Shown piece after piece: positions 1-8,096 of a DNA stretch of 64,000 bases; the stretch's first letter is position 1; every line of letters begins with the position of its first letter. The stretch comes from Cypionkella psychrotolerans (GTDB taxonomy: Bacteria; Pseudomonadota; Alphaproteobacteria; Rhodobacterales; Rhodobacteraceae): contig NZ_LGIC01000061.1 in NCBI RefSeq assembly GCF_001294535.1, forward strand, positions 124,001 through 188,000, written 5' to 3'. A program made the position numbers and the translations under genes. The notes below the pieces were generated by a model. It ran no database searches. It was not told the DNA's origin and saw only the letters and a program-made list of their open reading frames with translations.

Positions 1-668
1 CCCGCATCGCGCGCGGCCAAGGCCAGATCGCGGGTCAGGCGGGAATAGCGGCGAGCATCGATCAGAACGAGGGTGGTTTCGCCGGGATCGTCCAGCAAAA
101 CCTCGGCAAAGTGGCCGGCGGCGACATCGCACAGATGCACGCCCGCACGCAGATATTGCAGGTTGTGGGCGAGTTCGGCAGCGCGACCGCGTTCGGTCTG
201 AAAGCCTGCGACCCAGACCGAGCGACGGTGCGACAGGCGCTTGACGGTGGCATCAAAGGCAGGGCTGGCGGCCATTTCGTAGACCGCGACAAGCGCGGCC
301 ATCTCGCGTTCCAACGCGCGCGAAAGCTCGGCATTGCCGCTGTGGCTGCGGCGATGGAAATCTTGCAGCCGATCGCCGATCAGCCAGGCTGTGTCGCCCA
401 GATCAAGCTGGAGACTGCCTTTGAGGTCTTTCAGATGGCGATAGCCCAAGGTGCGGCAGAACCGGCCCACGGTGGCCTCTGACACGCCAACCTTTGCTGC
501 CACCGAAGCGGCGGTTTCAAACGGCAGCGATTGCAGATTGGCCAGCAGAAACCCGGCAATGGCGCGATCTGACGGGGTGCCATCGGTGTGCGCCGCCGTC
601 AGGCGTTGCCGCAGATCGCCCAAGGCGGCGGTCTGGTCTTCCGAAAAAGGCGGGTCGTCTTGCGGCAA
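1..668 (-). CDS. MurR/RpiR family transcriptional regulator (3' end cut by window edge)
   Basis: Sugar-isomerase-type regulator of the MurR/RpiR family; the first 222 residues are visible and the rest lies outside the window. A helix-turn-helix at about residues 45-75 (recognition part VGVSEATVGRFCRTLGY) is followed by the start of a SIS domain from about residue 135, which in this family binds a small metabolite. The start is a TTG: the frame is closed upstream by a TGA and has no ATG or GTG, and AAAAGGA stands at good distance before the TTG. It is transcribed away from the racemase/acyltransferase pair starting at 784, the usual arrangement for a local regulator of that pair. The ligand cannot be read from the sequence. 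Confidence 0.88.
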   Translation of the reverse strand, partial: MPQDDPPFSEDQTAALGDLRQRLTAAHTDGTPSDRAIAGFLLANLQSLPFETAASVAAKVGVSEATVGRFCRTLGYRHLKDLKGSLQLDLGDTAWLIGDRLQDFHRRSHSGNAELSRALEREMAALVAVYEMAASPAFDATVKRLSHRRSVWVAGFQTERGRAAELAHNLQYLRAGVHLCDVAAGHFAEVLLDDPGETTLVLIDARRYSRLTRDLALAARDA

Positions 669-699
669 ATCCGGGGTTCCTTTTGGGTATCCCGAAAGA

Positions 700-773
700 C
701 TGTCAGGATTCTGTCATTCGGTCAAGCTTGCAAGTAAACTGAAATAAATCTAGCCTGATGATACCGCTGACAG
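700..773. promoter_or_regulatory. Candidate operator between rpiR-type gene and racemase operon
   Basis: The hexamer CTGTCA occurs at 700-705 and again at 711-716, eleven bases or one helical turn apart, and its reverse complement TGACAG is at 768-773 just before the AGGAGG of the racemase gene. This spacing is what a dimeric or tetrameric regulator would use in a divergent promoter region. Assigning it to the RpiR protein is inference. Confidence 0.3.
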
Positions 774-783
774 GAGGCCAGCC

Positions 784-1908
784 ATGACCCAGACCCGCGC
801 GCCCTTGCGCATTGACGCCGCCGATCTGCGGCTGGTGCGCCTGCCGTTGGTGACGCCGTTCACCATTGCCACCGGCACGATGACCGAGAAAATCTTCCCG
901 CTGCTGGTGCTGAAAGCAGATGGGATTGAGGGTTATGCCGAGGGGGTGATGGACCCGCTGCCGGATTATCTGGAGGAAACCGTGGCGGGGGCGATGGGCC
1001 TTTTGCGCGATGTTTTGCTGCCGCAACTGGTCGGACAAAGCTTTGCGCATCCGCAGGAATTGGCGCGCAAGCTGGTGCCGTGGCGGGCGAACCATATGGC
1101 GAAGGCCACGGTCGAGATGGCGTTCTGGGATCTGTGGGCGAAGTCGCTGAACTTGCCACTGCAAAGCGTCCTGGGTGGGTCGGGCGATGCGATTGATGTT
1201 GGGGTCTCATTGGGGATCGGGCCGATTGCCACGACGATGCAGCGGATCGCCAGCCATCTGGAGCAGGGCTATCAACGGATCAAGTTAAAGGTGAAACCGG
1301 GGCATGATCTTGAATTGCTGAGGGCGGCGCGGGCGGAATTTCCCGACGCACATCTGACGGTGGATGCTAATTCCTGCTATACTTTGGCCGATACCGCGCT
1401 GTTGCAGCGGATGGATGCGTTTGATCTGGATTACATTGAGCAGCCGCTGGCCTGGGATGACATTCACGACCACGCCACGCTGCAAACCCGGCTGCGCACG
1501 CCGATCTGTCTGGATGAGTGTATCCGCACCGTCGAGCATACCCGCAAGGCGCTGCAAAGCGATGCGGCGCGGGTGATCAATATCAAGGTCGGGCGCTCTG
1601 GCGGCTATGCCAATGCCTTGCGCATCCATGATCTGTGCGAGGCGTTTGCGGTGCCTGTCTGGTGCGGCGGGATGTTGGAATCGGGGATTGGCAGGGCGCA
1701 TAACATCCATTTGTCCACCCTGCCGAATTTCACCAAGCCGGGCGACACTTCATCCGCCAGCCGCTATTTTACGCGGGATATCATTGAGCAGAAGCTGGAA
1801 ACCACGGCAGGGCGGATGCCTGTGCCGCAGGGAGCGGGCATTGGGGTGAGCCTTGATCTGGACTATCTGAAGACCGCGACGCTGAGCTTTGAAAGCTTCG
1901 CCGCATGA
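784..1908 (+). CDS. Enolase-superfamily racemase, N-succinylamino acid racemase / o-succinylbenzoate synthase type
   Basis: A 374-residue member of the muconate lactonizing subgroup of the enolase superfamily. The barrel residues are in the expected order: KLKVKPG with the KxK pair (K167/K169), VDAN (D194), IEQP (E219), LDE (D244) and NIKVGRSGG (K268), then the WCGGMLESGIG stretch typical of the NSAR/OSBS family. These proteins racemise N-succinyl-amino acids, and some also make o-succinylbenzoate for menaquinone. No other men gene is near, while the next gene, overlapping by ATGA, is a GNAT acyltransferase of the type paired with NSAR in D-amino acid conversion operons. NSAR is therefore the better guess than OSBS. 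AGGAGG lies seven bases before the ATG. Dipeptide epimerase is a less likely alternative. Confidence 0.82.
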   Translation: MTQTRAPLRIDAADLRLVRLPLVTPFTIATGTMTEKIFPLLVLKADGIEGYAEGVMDPLPDYLEETVAGAMGLLRDVLLPQLVGQSFAHPQELARKLVPWRANHMAKATVEMAFWDLWAKSLNLPLQSVLGGSGDAIDVGVSLGIGPIATTMQRIASHLEQGYQRIKLKVKPGHDLELLRAARAEFPDAHLTVDANSCYTLADTALLQRMDAFDLDYIEQPLAWDDIHDHATLQTRLRTPICLDECIRTVEHTRKALQSDAARVINIKVGRSGGYANALRIHDLCEAFAVPVWCGGMLESGIGRAHNIHLSTLPNFTKPGDTSSASRYFTRDIIEQKLETTAGRMPVPQGAGIGVSLDLDYLKTATLSFESFAA

Positions 1909-2612
1909 CCGAGATAATCTTTCGCGACCTGTCGGGGATGGCCGAGCTCCGCGCGGCTGAAGAATTGCAGCGCAGCGTTTGGGGAGCGGGCGATCAACCT
2001 GATCCGGCTGATCTGATGATGGTGGTGCAGGGCTTAGGCGGGCTGGTTGGCGGCGCTTTTGCGGGCGATGCGTTGCTGGGCTATATCTTTGGCCTGCCCT
2101 CCCGCGACCCTGCGGTGCAACATTCGCATCGCTTGGCGGTGCTGCCGGAAGCCCGGGGGCTGGGGCTGGGCGTGAAGCTGAAGTTCTATCAGCGTGCGTG
2201 GTGTTTGGCGCGGGATATTCGTACCGTGCAGTGGACCTATGACCCGTTGCGGCATGTCAATGCGGCGCTGAATATTCACCGACTCGGGGCGCAATCGGGC
2301 AGTTATCTGGTGGATTATTATGGCGAGATGGAGGGGATCAATCGCGGCATCGCCTCGGACCGTTTGTTGGTCGATTGGGTGCTTGATTCAGAGGTGGTCG
2401 CGGCGCGGGCTTTGGGGGATGTTGATATGAGCGTTTATGGCGAGGTTTTAGCGTTGGCTTTGCCGCAGGACCTCGACGCGCTGTTGGCACAGGATATGGC
2501 AACGGCCTCGGCCCTGCGGATGCAGTTGCGGCAGGCGTTGCAAGAGCGGATGGCGCGGGGGCAGCGGATTGTCGGGTTTGACAAGCAAAGCCGCTGCTAC
2601 CGTCTGGCGTAG
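1905..2612 (+). CDS. GNAT family N-acyltransferase (COG3375-like), partner of the racemase
   Basis: Predicted GNAT acyltransferase of 235 residues. The acyl-CoA binding region is seen as HRLAVLPEARGLGLGVKLK (about residues 68-86), with the R/Q-x-x-G-x-G/A type loop. The following stretch (VQWTYDPLRHVNAALNIHRLGA) resembles the COG3375 group, whose members occur beside N-succinylamino acid racemases and succinylate D-amino acids. Its ATG overlaps the stop of the racemase (ATGA), so the two are translationally coupled. The third enzyme of the known route, an N-succinyl-L-amino acid desuccinylase, is not in the window. The donor (succinyl-CoA or acetyl-CoA) is not shown by the sequence. Confidence 0.8.
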   Translation: MTEIIFRDLSGMAELRAAEELQRSVWGAGDQPDPADLMMVVQGLGGLVGGAFAGDALLGYIFGLPSRDPAVQHSHRLAVLPEARGLGLGVKLKFYQRAWCLARDIRTVQWTYDPLRHVNAALNIHRLGAQSGSYLVDYYGEMEGINRGIASDRLLVDWVLDSEVVAARALGDVDMSVYGEVLALALPQDLDALLAQDMATASALRMQLRQALQERMARGQRIVGFDKQSRCYRLA

Positions 2613-2649
2613 ACCGACGCACCAGGTTGCGGCGCGCCGGGATGTTGGT

Positions 2650-4683
2650 TCAGATTTCCCGCACCAGCCGCAAGGCGTCATAGATCGCGGCGTGGATATT
2701 GCGGGCTTCTACCGCGTCACCGATGCGGAACAGTTGGAAGCCTGCGGGACCGCCGCCGTAGGTTTGCGGCTGGCCTGCGATGAAAGCCTCGTAATCGACA
2801 GCGCCTTGGTTGACGGATTTCGGTTTGAGATCAAAGTAGATGTCGGCCAAGGGCTGGGTGCCGTGGTTGACGACAATTTGATCGTAATGCGCGGTTTTGC
2901 CCAGGGTCATATAGTCGGAATCGACGGTAGCTTTGATCTGGTTGCCGTCTTTCTCCACTCCGGTCAGGCGATACGTCACGGTAAAGGTGACGGGTTTATC
3001 CTGCAGCGCACGCATGTAGGGCACGAGGTTCATCGCCATCACATCCGGCGCAAAGGTGCGGTCGGGGGTCATGATTTCGACTTTTGCTCCGGCTTCGGCG
3101 AGGGTTTGCGCGGCTTGCAGGGCGGCGTGATCACCCGCGTCGTCGTAGAGCAGAACGTTGCTGCCGGGTTTCACATCGCCGGACAGGATATCCCAAGCCG
3201 AAACGGTCAGGTCATTGCCGAATTTCAGGATATCTTTTTCTGGCATCCCACCCGTGGCGATGATCACCACATCGGGGTTTTCTGCGAGAATCTCAGCGGC
3301 TTCAGCCCAAGTGTTGAAGCGGAACTCTACCCCAAGCGCCGCGCATTGCGCCATGCGCCAGTCGATGATGCCGATCAATTCGGCGCGGCGTTTGGTTTGG
3401 GCGGTGAGGCGGACTTGGCCGCCGGGTTGGCTTGCTGCCTCAAACACGGTGACTTTGTGGCCACGCTCGGCGGCGACGCGGGCGGCCTCAAGCCCTGCCG
3501 GACCGGCACCGACCACCACCACTTGCCGCTTGGTTATGGCTGGGGCGATGGTATGCGGTTGGGTTTCTTCGCGCCCCGTTGAGGGGTTGTGGATGCACAA
3601 AGCCATGCCGCCTTGGTAAATGCGGTCAAGGCAATAGGTGGCACCGACGCAGGGGCGAATGTCATCCTCGCGGCCCTCGACAATCTTTTGCACCACATGC
3701 GGATCGGCCATATGGGCGCGGGTCATGCCGACCATATCCAGCTGGCCCGAAGCGATGGCGTGGCGGGCTGTGGCGACATCGGGGATGCGGGCGGCGTGGA
3801 AGGTGGGCAGGCCGACCTCGGCGCGGATGCGGCCTGCGAAGTCCAGATGCGGCGCGGATTTCATGCCGTGAATCGGGATCACATCGGTCATCGCGGGGTC
3901 GGTATGGATACGGCCTTTGATGATGTTCAGGAAATCAACGAGCCCCGAGTCGCGGAACATTTTACCGATTTCGACGCCTTCATCGGCGGAGATGCCGCCT
4001 TGTTCGACCTCATCTGCGGTGTAGCGGACGCCGAGCAGGAAGTTTTCCCCGACCCGCTTGCGACAGGCGGCGAGCACATCCATCGCGAAACGGGCGCGGT
4101 TCTCCAAAGACCCGCCATAGGGGGCGGCGAGGCTGTTGGTGAAGGGCGACATGAATTGGTCCATCAAATGGCCGTAACATTCGAACTCGACGCCATCGAG
4201 GCCGGCTTCTTTCATACGTTCCGCTGCATCGGCGTAGTCTTGGATGATGCGCTCGATGTCCCAGTCTTCGATCACCTTCGGGAAGGCGCGGTGGCTGGGT
4301 TCGCGGGCGGAACTGGCACCAACAACCGGCAGCCAATCGCCTTTATCCCAGCGGGTGCGACGGCCCAAATGGGTTAATTGGATCATCACGGCGGCGCCCG
4401 CCTCGTGGCAATCATCGGTGAGTTTTTTCATCCAAGCCACGACTTCATCCTTATAGGCGAGGATGTTGTTGAACACTGGGGGGCTGTCTTTCGACACCGC
4501 TGCCGAGCCTGCGGTCATCGTCAGGGCAACGCCCGCCTTAGCGCGTTCGAGGTGGTAGAGGCGGTAGCGATCCTTCGGCATCCCGTCCTCGGGGTAGGCC
4601 GGTTCGTGACTGGTGGTCATGATGCGATTGCGCAGGGTCAGGTGCTTGAGCTTGTAGGGTTGCAGCAGGGGATCGGCGGACAT
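2650..4683 (-). CDS. NADH:flavin oxidoreductase of the DgcA/StcD type (N-methyl amino acid demethylase-like)
   Basis: A 677-residue protein with an N-terminal old-yellow-enzyme FMN barrel (about 1-370) and a C-terminal FAD/NAD(P) half that begins with VVVGAGPAGLEAA near residue 388. This is the architecture of trimethylamine dehydrogenase, 2,4-dienoyl-CoA reductase and the DgcA/StcD demethylases. The overall pattern (HEPAYPEDGMPKDRYRLYH, ECYGHLMDQF, RPCVGATYCLDRIY) resembles the group annotated as dimethylglycine or N-methylproline demethylase. The Fe-S region has Cys at 345, 351 and 363, but Ala at 348 where the classical family has its second Cys. A TetR gene diverges from it. A role in degrading a methylated amine or betaine is inference. 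Confidence 0.8.
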   Translation of the reverse strand: MSADPLLQPYKLKHLTLRNRIMTTSHEPAYPEDGMPKDRYRLYHLERAKAGVALTMTAGSAAVSKDSPPVFNNILAYKDEVVAWMKKLTDDCHEAGAAVMIQLTHLGRRTRWDKGDWLPVVGASSAREPSHRAFPKVIEDWDIERIIQDYADAAERMKEAGLDGVEFECYGHLMDQFMSPFTNSLAAPYGGSLENRARFAMDVLAACRKRVGENFLLGVRYTADEVEQGGISADEGVEIGKMFRDSGLVDFLNIIKGRIHTDPAMTDVIPIHGMKSAPHLDFAGRIRAEVGLPTFHAARIPDVATARHAIASGQLDMVGMTRAHMADPHVVQKIVEGREDDIRPCVGATYCLDRIYQGGMALCIHNPSTGREETQPHTIAPAITKRQVVVVGAGPAGLEAARVAAERGHKVTVFEAASQPGGQVRLTAQTKRRAELIGIIDWRMAQCAALGVEFRFNTWAEAAEILAENPDVVIIATGGMPEKDILKFGNDLTVSAWDILSGDVKPGSNVLLYDDAGDHAALQAAQTLAEAGAKVEIMTPDRTFAPDVMAMNLVPYMRALQDKPVTFTVTYRLTGVEKDGNQIKATVDSDYMTLGKTAHYDQIVVNHGTQPLADIYFDLKPKSVNQGAVDYEAFIAGQPQTYGGGPAGFQLFRIGDAVEARNIHAAIYDALRLVREI

Positions 4684-4730
4684 TTTGGCCTCGCGGGGGC
4701 TGGGGTTTTTTTGGCAGCAAAACAGAAATC

Positions 4731-4742
4731 GACATATGTGTC
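4731..4742. promoter_or_regulatory. Inverted repeat in the divergent oxidoreductase/tetR promoter region
   Basis: GACATATGTGTC has GACA and TGTC arms around four bases, with an 8-bp perfect core ACATATGT. On the minus strand it overlaps a TTGACA hexamer that could be the -35 of the oxidoreductase gene. Its place between the flavoprotein (start 4683) and the tetR-type gene (start 4797) fits an autoregulated TetR operator. Confidence 0.4.
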
Positions 4743-4796
4743 AAGTTTTCTTGTCTGGTGGTTGATATGCGCAGGCGCGGGCTTTAGGCTGGGACC

Positions 4797-5423
4797 ATGA
4801 GCATGGAACAAACATCGGAACGTGGTTGGCGCGGCACGCCGGAAGTGTGGCTGGACGCGGCCTATAACTTGCTGGTTGATGGCGGGGTTGAGGCGGTGAA
4901 GGTGATGCCTTTGGCCGCCAAGCTGGGGCTGTCGCGCACCAGTTTCTATTGGCATTTCGCGGATCGCGAGGCGCTGTTGGCCGGGCTGATCGCGCGTTGG
5001 CAAAGCCAAAACACTGCCAATCTGATCGCCCGCACGCAGGCCCCGGCGCAGACGATTGCGGAGGCCATGCTGAACGTCAACGATTGCTGGATCACGCCGG
5101 CGCTGTTTGACAGCCGGATGGAGTTTGCGATCAGGACTTGGGCGCTGACGGACAGTGCTTTGGCCGAGGTGTTGAAGGCGGCGGATTTGGCGCGGCTTCA
5201 GGCTCTAACTGCCATGTTCGAGACGTTTTCTTACCCGCAACATGAGGCTCGGGTGCGGGCGCAGACGGTGTATCTGACGCAGGTGGGTTATATCTCGATG
5301 CGGACCGAGGAATCGCTGGAGTTCCGGCTGCACAACATCCCGGATTATGTGCTGATCTTCACCGGGAAAGCGCCGACAGCAGCAGAGCTGGCAGCTTTTC
5401 GGGCGCGTAATCAGGCGGGTTAG
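4797..5423 (+). CDS. TetR/AcrR family transcriptional regulator
   Basis: A 208-residue regulator. The N-terminal DNA-binding domain is clear at about residues 14-60 (VEAVKVMPLAAKLGLSRTSF followed by YWHFADREALL), as in TetR proteins; the remaining all-helical part would be the ligand-binding and dimer domain. It is transcribed divergently from the DgcA/StcD-like flavoprotein with 113 bases between the start codons, so it probably controls that gene and itself. Its stop lies three bases from the convergent aldolase gene. The inducer is unknown. Confidence 0.87.
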   Translation: MSMEQTSERGWRGTPEVWLDAAYNLLVDGGVEAVKVMPLAAKLGLSRTSFYWHFADREALLAGLIARWQSQNTANLIARTQAPAQTIAEAMLNVNDCWITPALFDSRMEFAIRTWALTDSALAEVLKAADLARLQALTAMFETFSYPQHEARVRAQTVYLTQVGYISMRTEESLEFRLHNIPDYVLIFTGKAPTAAELAAFRARNQAG

Positions 5424-5426
5424 AGC

Positions 5427-6191
5427 CTATTCGCGCGCGCCGGCGACCAAGGCGTTGGCGGCGTTCAGCAGCAGCGGAATGTCACCGCCGACACCGAGGA
5501 AGGTGACGCCCAGCTCGCGGTAGTGCTTGGCGAGTTTCAGATCGAAGGTCAGAATCCCTGCCGCTTTGCCGCTGGCGATGATCTGGTGCATCGCTTTGTC
5601 GATGGCGGCTTGCACTTCGGGGGCGGCTGTATTGCCGGGGAAGCCCATATCGGCGGCCAGATCGGAGGGCCCGATGAAGACGCAGTCGATACCGGGAAGG
5701 GTCAGAATCTCGGGCAAGGCGGCAAGACCCGCGCGGCTTTCGATTTGCAGGATCAGACAGGTTTCGGCGTTGGCGGTGGACAAATAGTCACTAACACGGC
5801 CAAAATCGGCGGCGCGGGCCACCGCAGCACCCAAGCCTCGCACGCCTTCGGGCGGGTATTTCATCGCGCTCGCCATTTCGGCGGCATGGGTGGCGCTTTC
5901 GATCATCGGCACCATCACGGTTTGGATGCCGAGGTCGAGCACTTGTTTGACCAGATGCACCTCGCCCACCGGAATACGCACGACGGTACTGGTGCGGGTG
6001 CCGACGGTTTGGGCTTGGGTCAGCATGGTGGGGATCGAGTTTGGGCCATGCTCGCCATCAATCAACAGCCAGTCAAAGCCGCAGCCCGCCAGCAGTTCGG
6101 CGGAATAGGGGCTGGCAAGGTTCAGCCAGATGCCAAATTGCGGGATCTGTGCAGCCAGTGCCGCTTTTAGGTGGTTTTTCGGCGCGGGCAT
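5427..6191 (-). CDS. hpaI: HpcH/HpaI family aldolase
   Basis: Class II, metal-dependent 2-oxo acid aldolase of 254 residues. Family motifs are FDWLLIDGEHGPN near residue 35, the substrate-binding VVRIP, VMVPMIES, the metal-binding Glu in LILQIESRAG, and CVFIGPSDLAADMG with the metal-binding Asp. HpaI itself splits 4-hydroxy-2-oxoheptanedioate into pyruvate and succinic semialdehyde at the end of homoprotocatechuate breakdown. The divergent neighbour is a HpaR-type MarR regulator, which supports that assignment, although no other hpa gene is in the window. A 2-dehydro-3-deoxyglucarate or general hydroxy-oxo acid aldolase is the alternative. Confidence 0.82.
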   Translation of the reverse strand: MPAPKNHLKAALAAQIPQFGIWLNLASPYSAELLAGCGFDWLLIDGEHGPNSIPTMLTQAQTVGTRTSTVVRIPVGEVHLVKQVLDLGIQTVMVPMIESATHAAEMASAMKYPPEGVRGLGAAVARAADFGRVSDYLSTANAETCLILQIESRAGLAALPEILTLPGIDCVFIGPSDLAADMGFPGNTAAPEVQAAIDKAMHQIIASGKAAGILTFDLKLAKHYRELGVTFLGVGGDIPLLLNAANALVAGARE

Positions 6192-6223
6192 GGGCGGTCC
6201 TCATACAAAGTGACGGGGGAGCG

Positions 6224-6241
6224 GCAGCATTTGCAGCATTT
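6224..6241. repeat. Tandem 9-bp repeat in the hpaI/hpaR intergenic region
   Basis: The unit GCAGCATTT is present twice without a gap, 33-50 bases upstream of the hpaI start codon. It may be part of the MarR-family operator in this divergent promoter. Confidence 0.4.
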
Positions 6242-6331
6242 CATAGCATGGATGACAGCGGTGGACAGGGGGCGGATGAACTCCACCTTTGCCGACTTGC
6301 GCCATTCGGCACAAAAGCGATAGTTGGGGGG

Positions 6332-6787
6332 ATGAGTCAGGATAGCCCCCCTCCGCGCGACACGCGCCATGCTTTGCCGATGGCACTGTTGCGGGCGCGC
6401 GAAGCGGTGATGACGCGGTTTCGTCCGATGCTGGCGGCGCATGATATCAACGAGCAGCAATGGCGGGTGATCCGGGTTTTGGGCGAGGTCGAGAGCTTGG
6501 ATGCGACGGAAGTGGCGGTGCGGGCGAATATCCTCGCGCCGTCGTTGACCCGGATGATCAAGGCGATGACCGAGCGGGGGTTGATCCAAAGGGCACGCGA
6601 TGCCAGCGATGGGCGGCGGGTGATGTTGTCGATTGCGCCGGAGGGGCGGGCGCTTTTGGGGCTGGTGGCGCCAGATTCGACGGCGATTTATCGGCAGTTG
6701 GAAGCTGATTACGGCCTTGAACGCACGGCGCAACTGGTTGAGATGCTGATTGCCTTGGCGGATTTGGACGCGGCCAAGCCCGATTGA
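6332..6787 (+). CDS. hpaR: MarR family regulator, HpaR type
   Basis: A 151-residue winged-helix regulator. The N-terminal part (ALPMALLRAREAVMTRFRPM, then HDINEQQWRVIRVL) resembles HpaR, the repressor of homoprotocatechuate degradation, more than a generic MarR. It is followed by ANILAPSLTRMIKAMTERGL (recognition helix) and DGRRVMLSI (wing). The ATG at 6332 is chosen because the open frame continuing upstream has no supported start and this ATG begins the conserved region. It diverges from hpaI, with 140 bases between the starts. Ligands in the family are aromatic acids. Confidence 0.8.
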   Translation: MSQDSPPPRDTRHALPMALLRAREAVMTRFRPMLAAHDINEQQWRVIRVLGEVESLDATEVAVRANILAPSLTRMIKAMTERGLIQRARDASDGRRVMLSIAPEGRALLGLVAPDSTAIYRQLEADYGLERTAQLVEMLIALADLDAAKPD

Positions 6788-6941
6788 GCGCCTAAACCGA
6801 ACAGCGCCGTTCAAATAGCGCGGCCAAAGCGATGCGCTGCATTGACCTTTGCGGCAAAGACATAAATTCTTGGTGATCGAAACAGATAAAACGGAAGCCC
6901 GCCCGTTGCTGCGCGTTTTCGGAATCAGTCAGGGTTATCTC

Positions 6942-8096
6942 ATGTCATTTTTTACCGCCCATCGGATCACTGCCATTGTCGTGTTTGTCGCCGCCGCCGC
7001 TTGGGTGGCCACCGGGGAATTCTCGGCTGTGGGCAGTGAGGAATTGAAGAAGGACGCGGCGGCGGGCACAACTGAGGCTGCGGCGGCGGAAACTGCGGGA
7101 ACCGAGGCGGCGGCGACCGAGACTGCTGCGGCGCAACGCACCGTGGCGGCGGTGGCGCCGATGTTTATCGACTATGCGCGCGAGATCCGAATTTCGGGGG
7201 CGACAGAGGCGGATAAGCAGGCGGTGCTGGCGGCGCGGGCTTCTGGGATCGTGCATAAACTGGGCGTCGCGCAGGGCGGTGAGATTGCTGCGGATGCCTT
7301 GGTGGTGGAGTTGGAAGGCTCGGAGGTGATCGCCGGGGTGGACACCGCGCAGGCAGCGTTGGAGCAGGCGACAGAAACTTTGCGGGTGGGGCAGGCTTTG
7401 TATGACAAGGGCAGCCTGCCCGAGTTGGAATTGATCACCCGCAGGGCTGCGAAGGCGGCGGCAGAGGCCGGGTTGTCGCAAGCCAAGGCAGCGCAGGATC
7501 GGCTGCTTTTGAAAGCGCCGTTTGCGGGCACTGTGGATACGGTCGATGTGGAATTGGGCGAGTGGGTGCAGACGGGCGCTTCGATTGCCACCATCCTGGC
7601 GCTGGACCCGATTGTGGTGAAAGCCGAGGTCAGCGAACGCGATGTGGCGTTTGTGGCGATCGGATCGAAGGCCAAGGTGCGGTTGGTCGATGGCGTTGAG
7701 ATGGAGGGCGTGGTGCGGCATGTGTCGGCGCAAGCCTCAGAAAAGACGCGGACGTTTGGGGTTGAGGTGGCTTTGCCGAACGCCGATCATGCAATCCCCG
7801 CCGGGATGACAGCAGAGGTGCGGCTGTATACGGCCGCGGTGCCTGCGGTTGTGGTGCCGCGGTCGATCATCACGATCAACGAGGATGGCGTGATCGGGTT
7901 GCGGGTGGTGGGGCCGGACAACAAAGCGGCGTTTGCGCCAGTCACGGTGATTGATGATGGCGAAGCGGGCATGGTGGTGACCGGGGTTCCGACGGATCTG
8001 AGGGTGATCGTGGCGGGGCAGGATCTGGTGTCGGATGGCGATGTGGTGACGGTGTCGGAGCTGACCCCGGCGCAAGCGGCTGAGGCGCTGAAATGA
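6942..8096 (+). CDS. RND efflux system, periplasmic adaptor (HlyD/MFP family)
   Basis: Membrane fusion protein of 384 residues from the ATG at 6942. An N-terminal membrane anchor or uncleaved signal (about residues 6-24) is followed by an Ala/Glu/Thr-rich linker (about 32-65). The biotinyl-lipoyl halves (VLAARASGIVHKLGVAQG and LLLKAPFAGTVDTVDVELGE) flank a short alpha-hairpin of about 60 residues, and the beta-barrel follows. It joins the inner-membrane pump to an outer-membrane channel. A TTG at 6849 would extend the protein by 31 residues of poor character, so the ATG before the hydrophobic segment is preferred. Its stop overlaps the pump gene start by ATGA. No outer-membrane factor gene is adjacent. 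Confidence 0.87.
   Translation: MSFFTAHRITAIVVFVAAAAWVATGEFSAVGSEELKKDAAAGTTEAAAAETAGTEAAATETAAAQRTVAAVAPMFIDYAREIRISGATEADKQAVLAARASGIVHKLGVAQGGEIAADALVVELEGSEVIAGVDTAQAALEQATETLRVGQALYDKGSLPELELITRRAAKAAAEAGLSQAKAAQDRLLLKAPFAGTVDTVDVELGEWVQTGASIATILALDPIVVKAEVSERDVAFVAIGSKAKVRLVDGVEMEGVVRHVSAQASEKTRTFGVEVALPNADHAIPAGMTAEVRLYTAAVPAVVVPRSIITINEDGVIGLRVVGPDNKAAFAPVTVIDDGEAGMVVTGVPTDLRVIVAGQDLVSDGDVVTVSELTPAQAAEALK

Noticed and set aside
784-1908. Calling the racemase a menaquinone-pathway o-succinylbenzoate synthase (MenC)
   Set aside because: No other men gene is present, and the coupled GNAT gene points to acyl-amino acid chemistry; the sequence alone does not fully exclude it.
6849-6941. 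Extended start of the RND adaptor at a TTG
   Set aside because: The extra 31 residues precede the membrane segment and have no family resemblance; the ATG at 6942 gives a normal N terminus.
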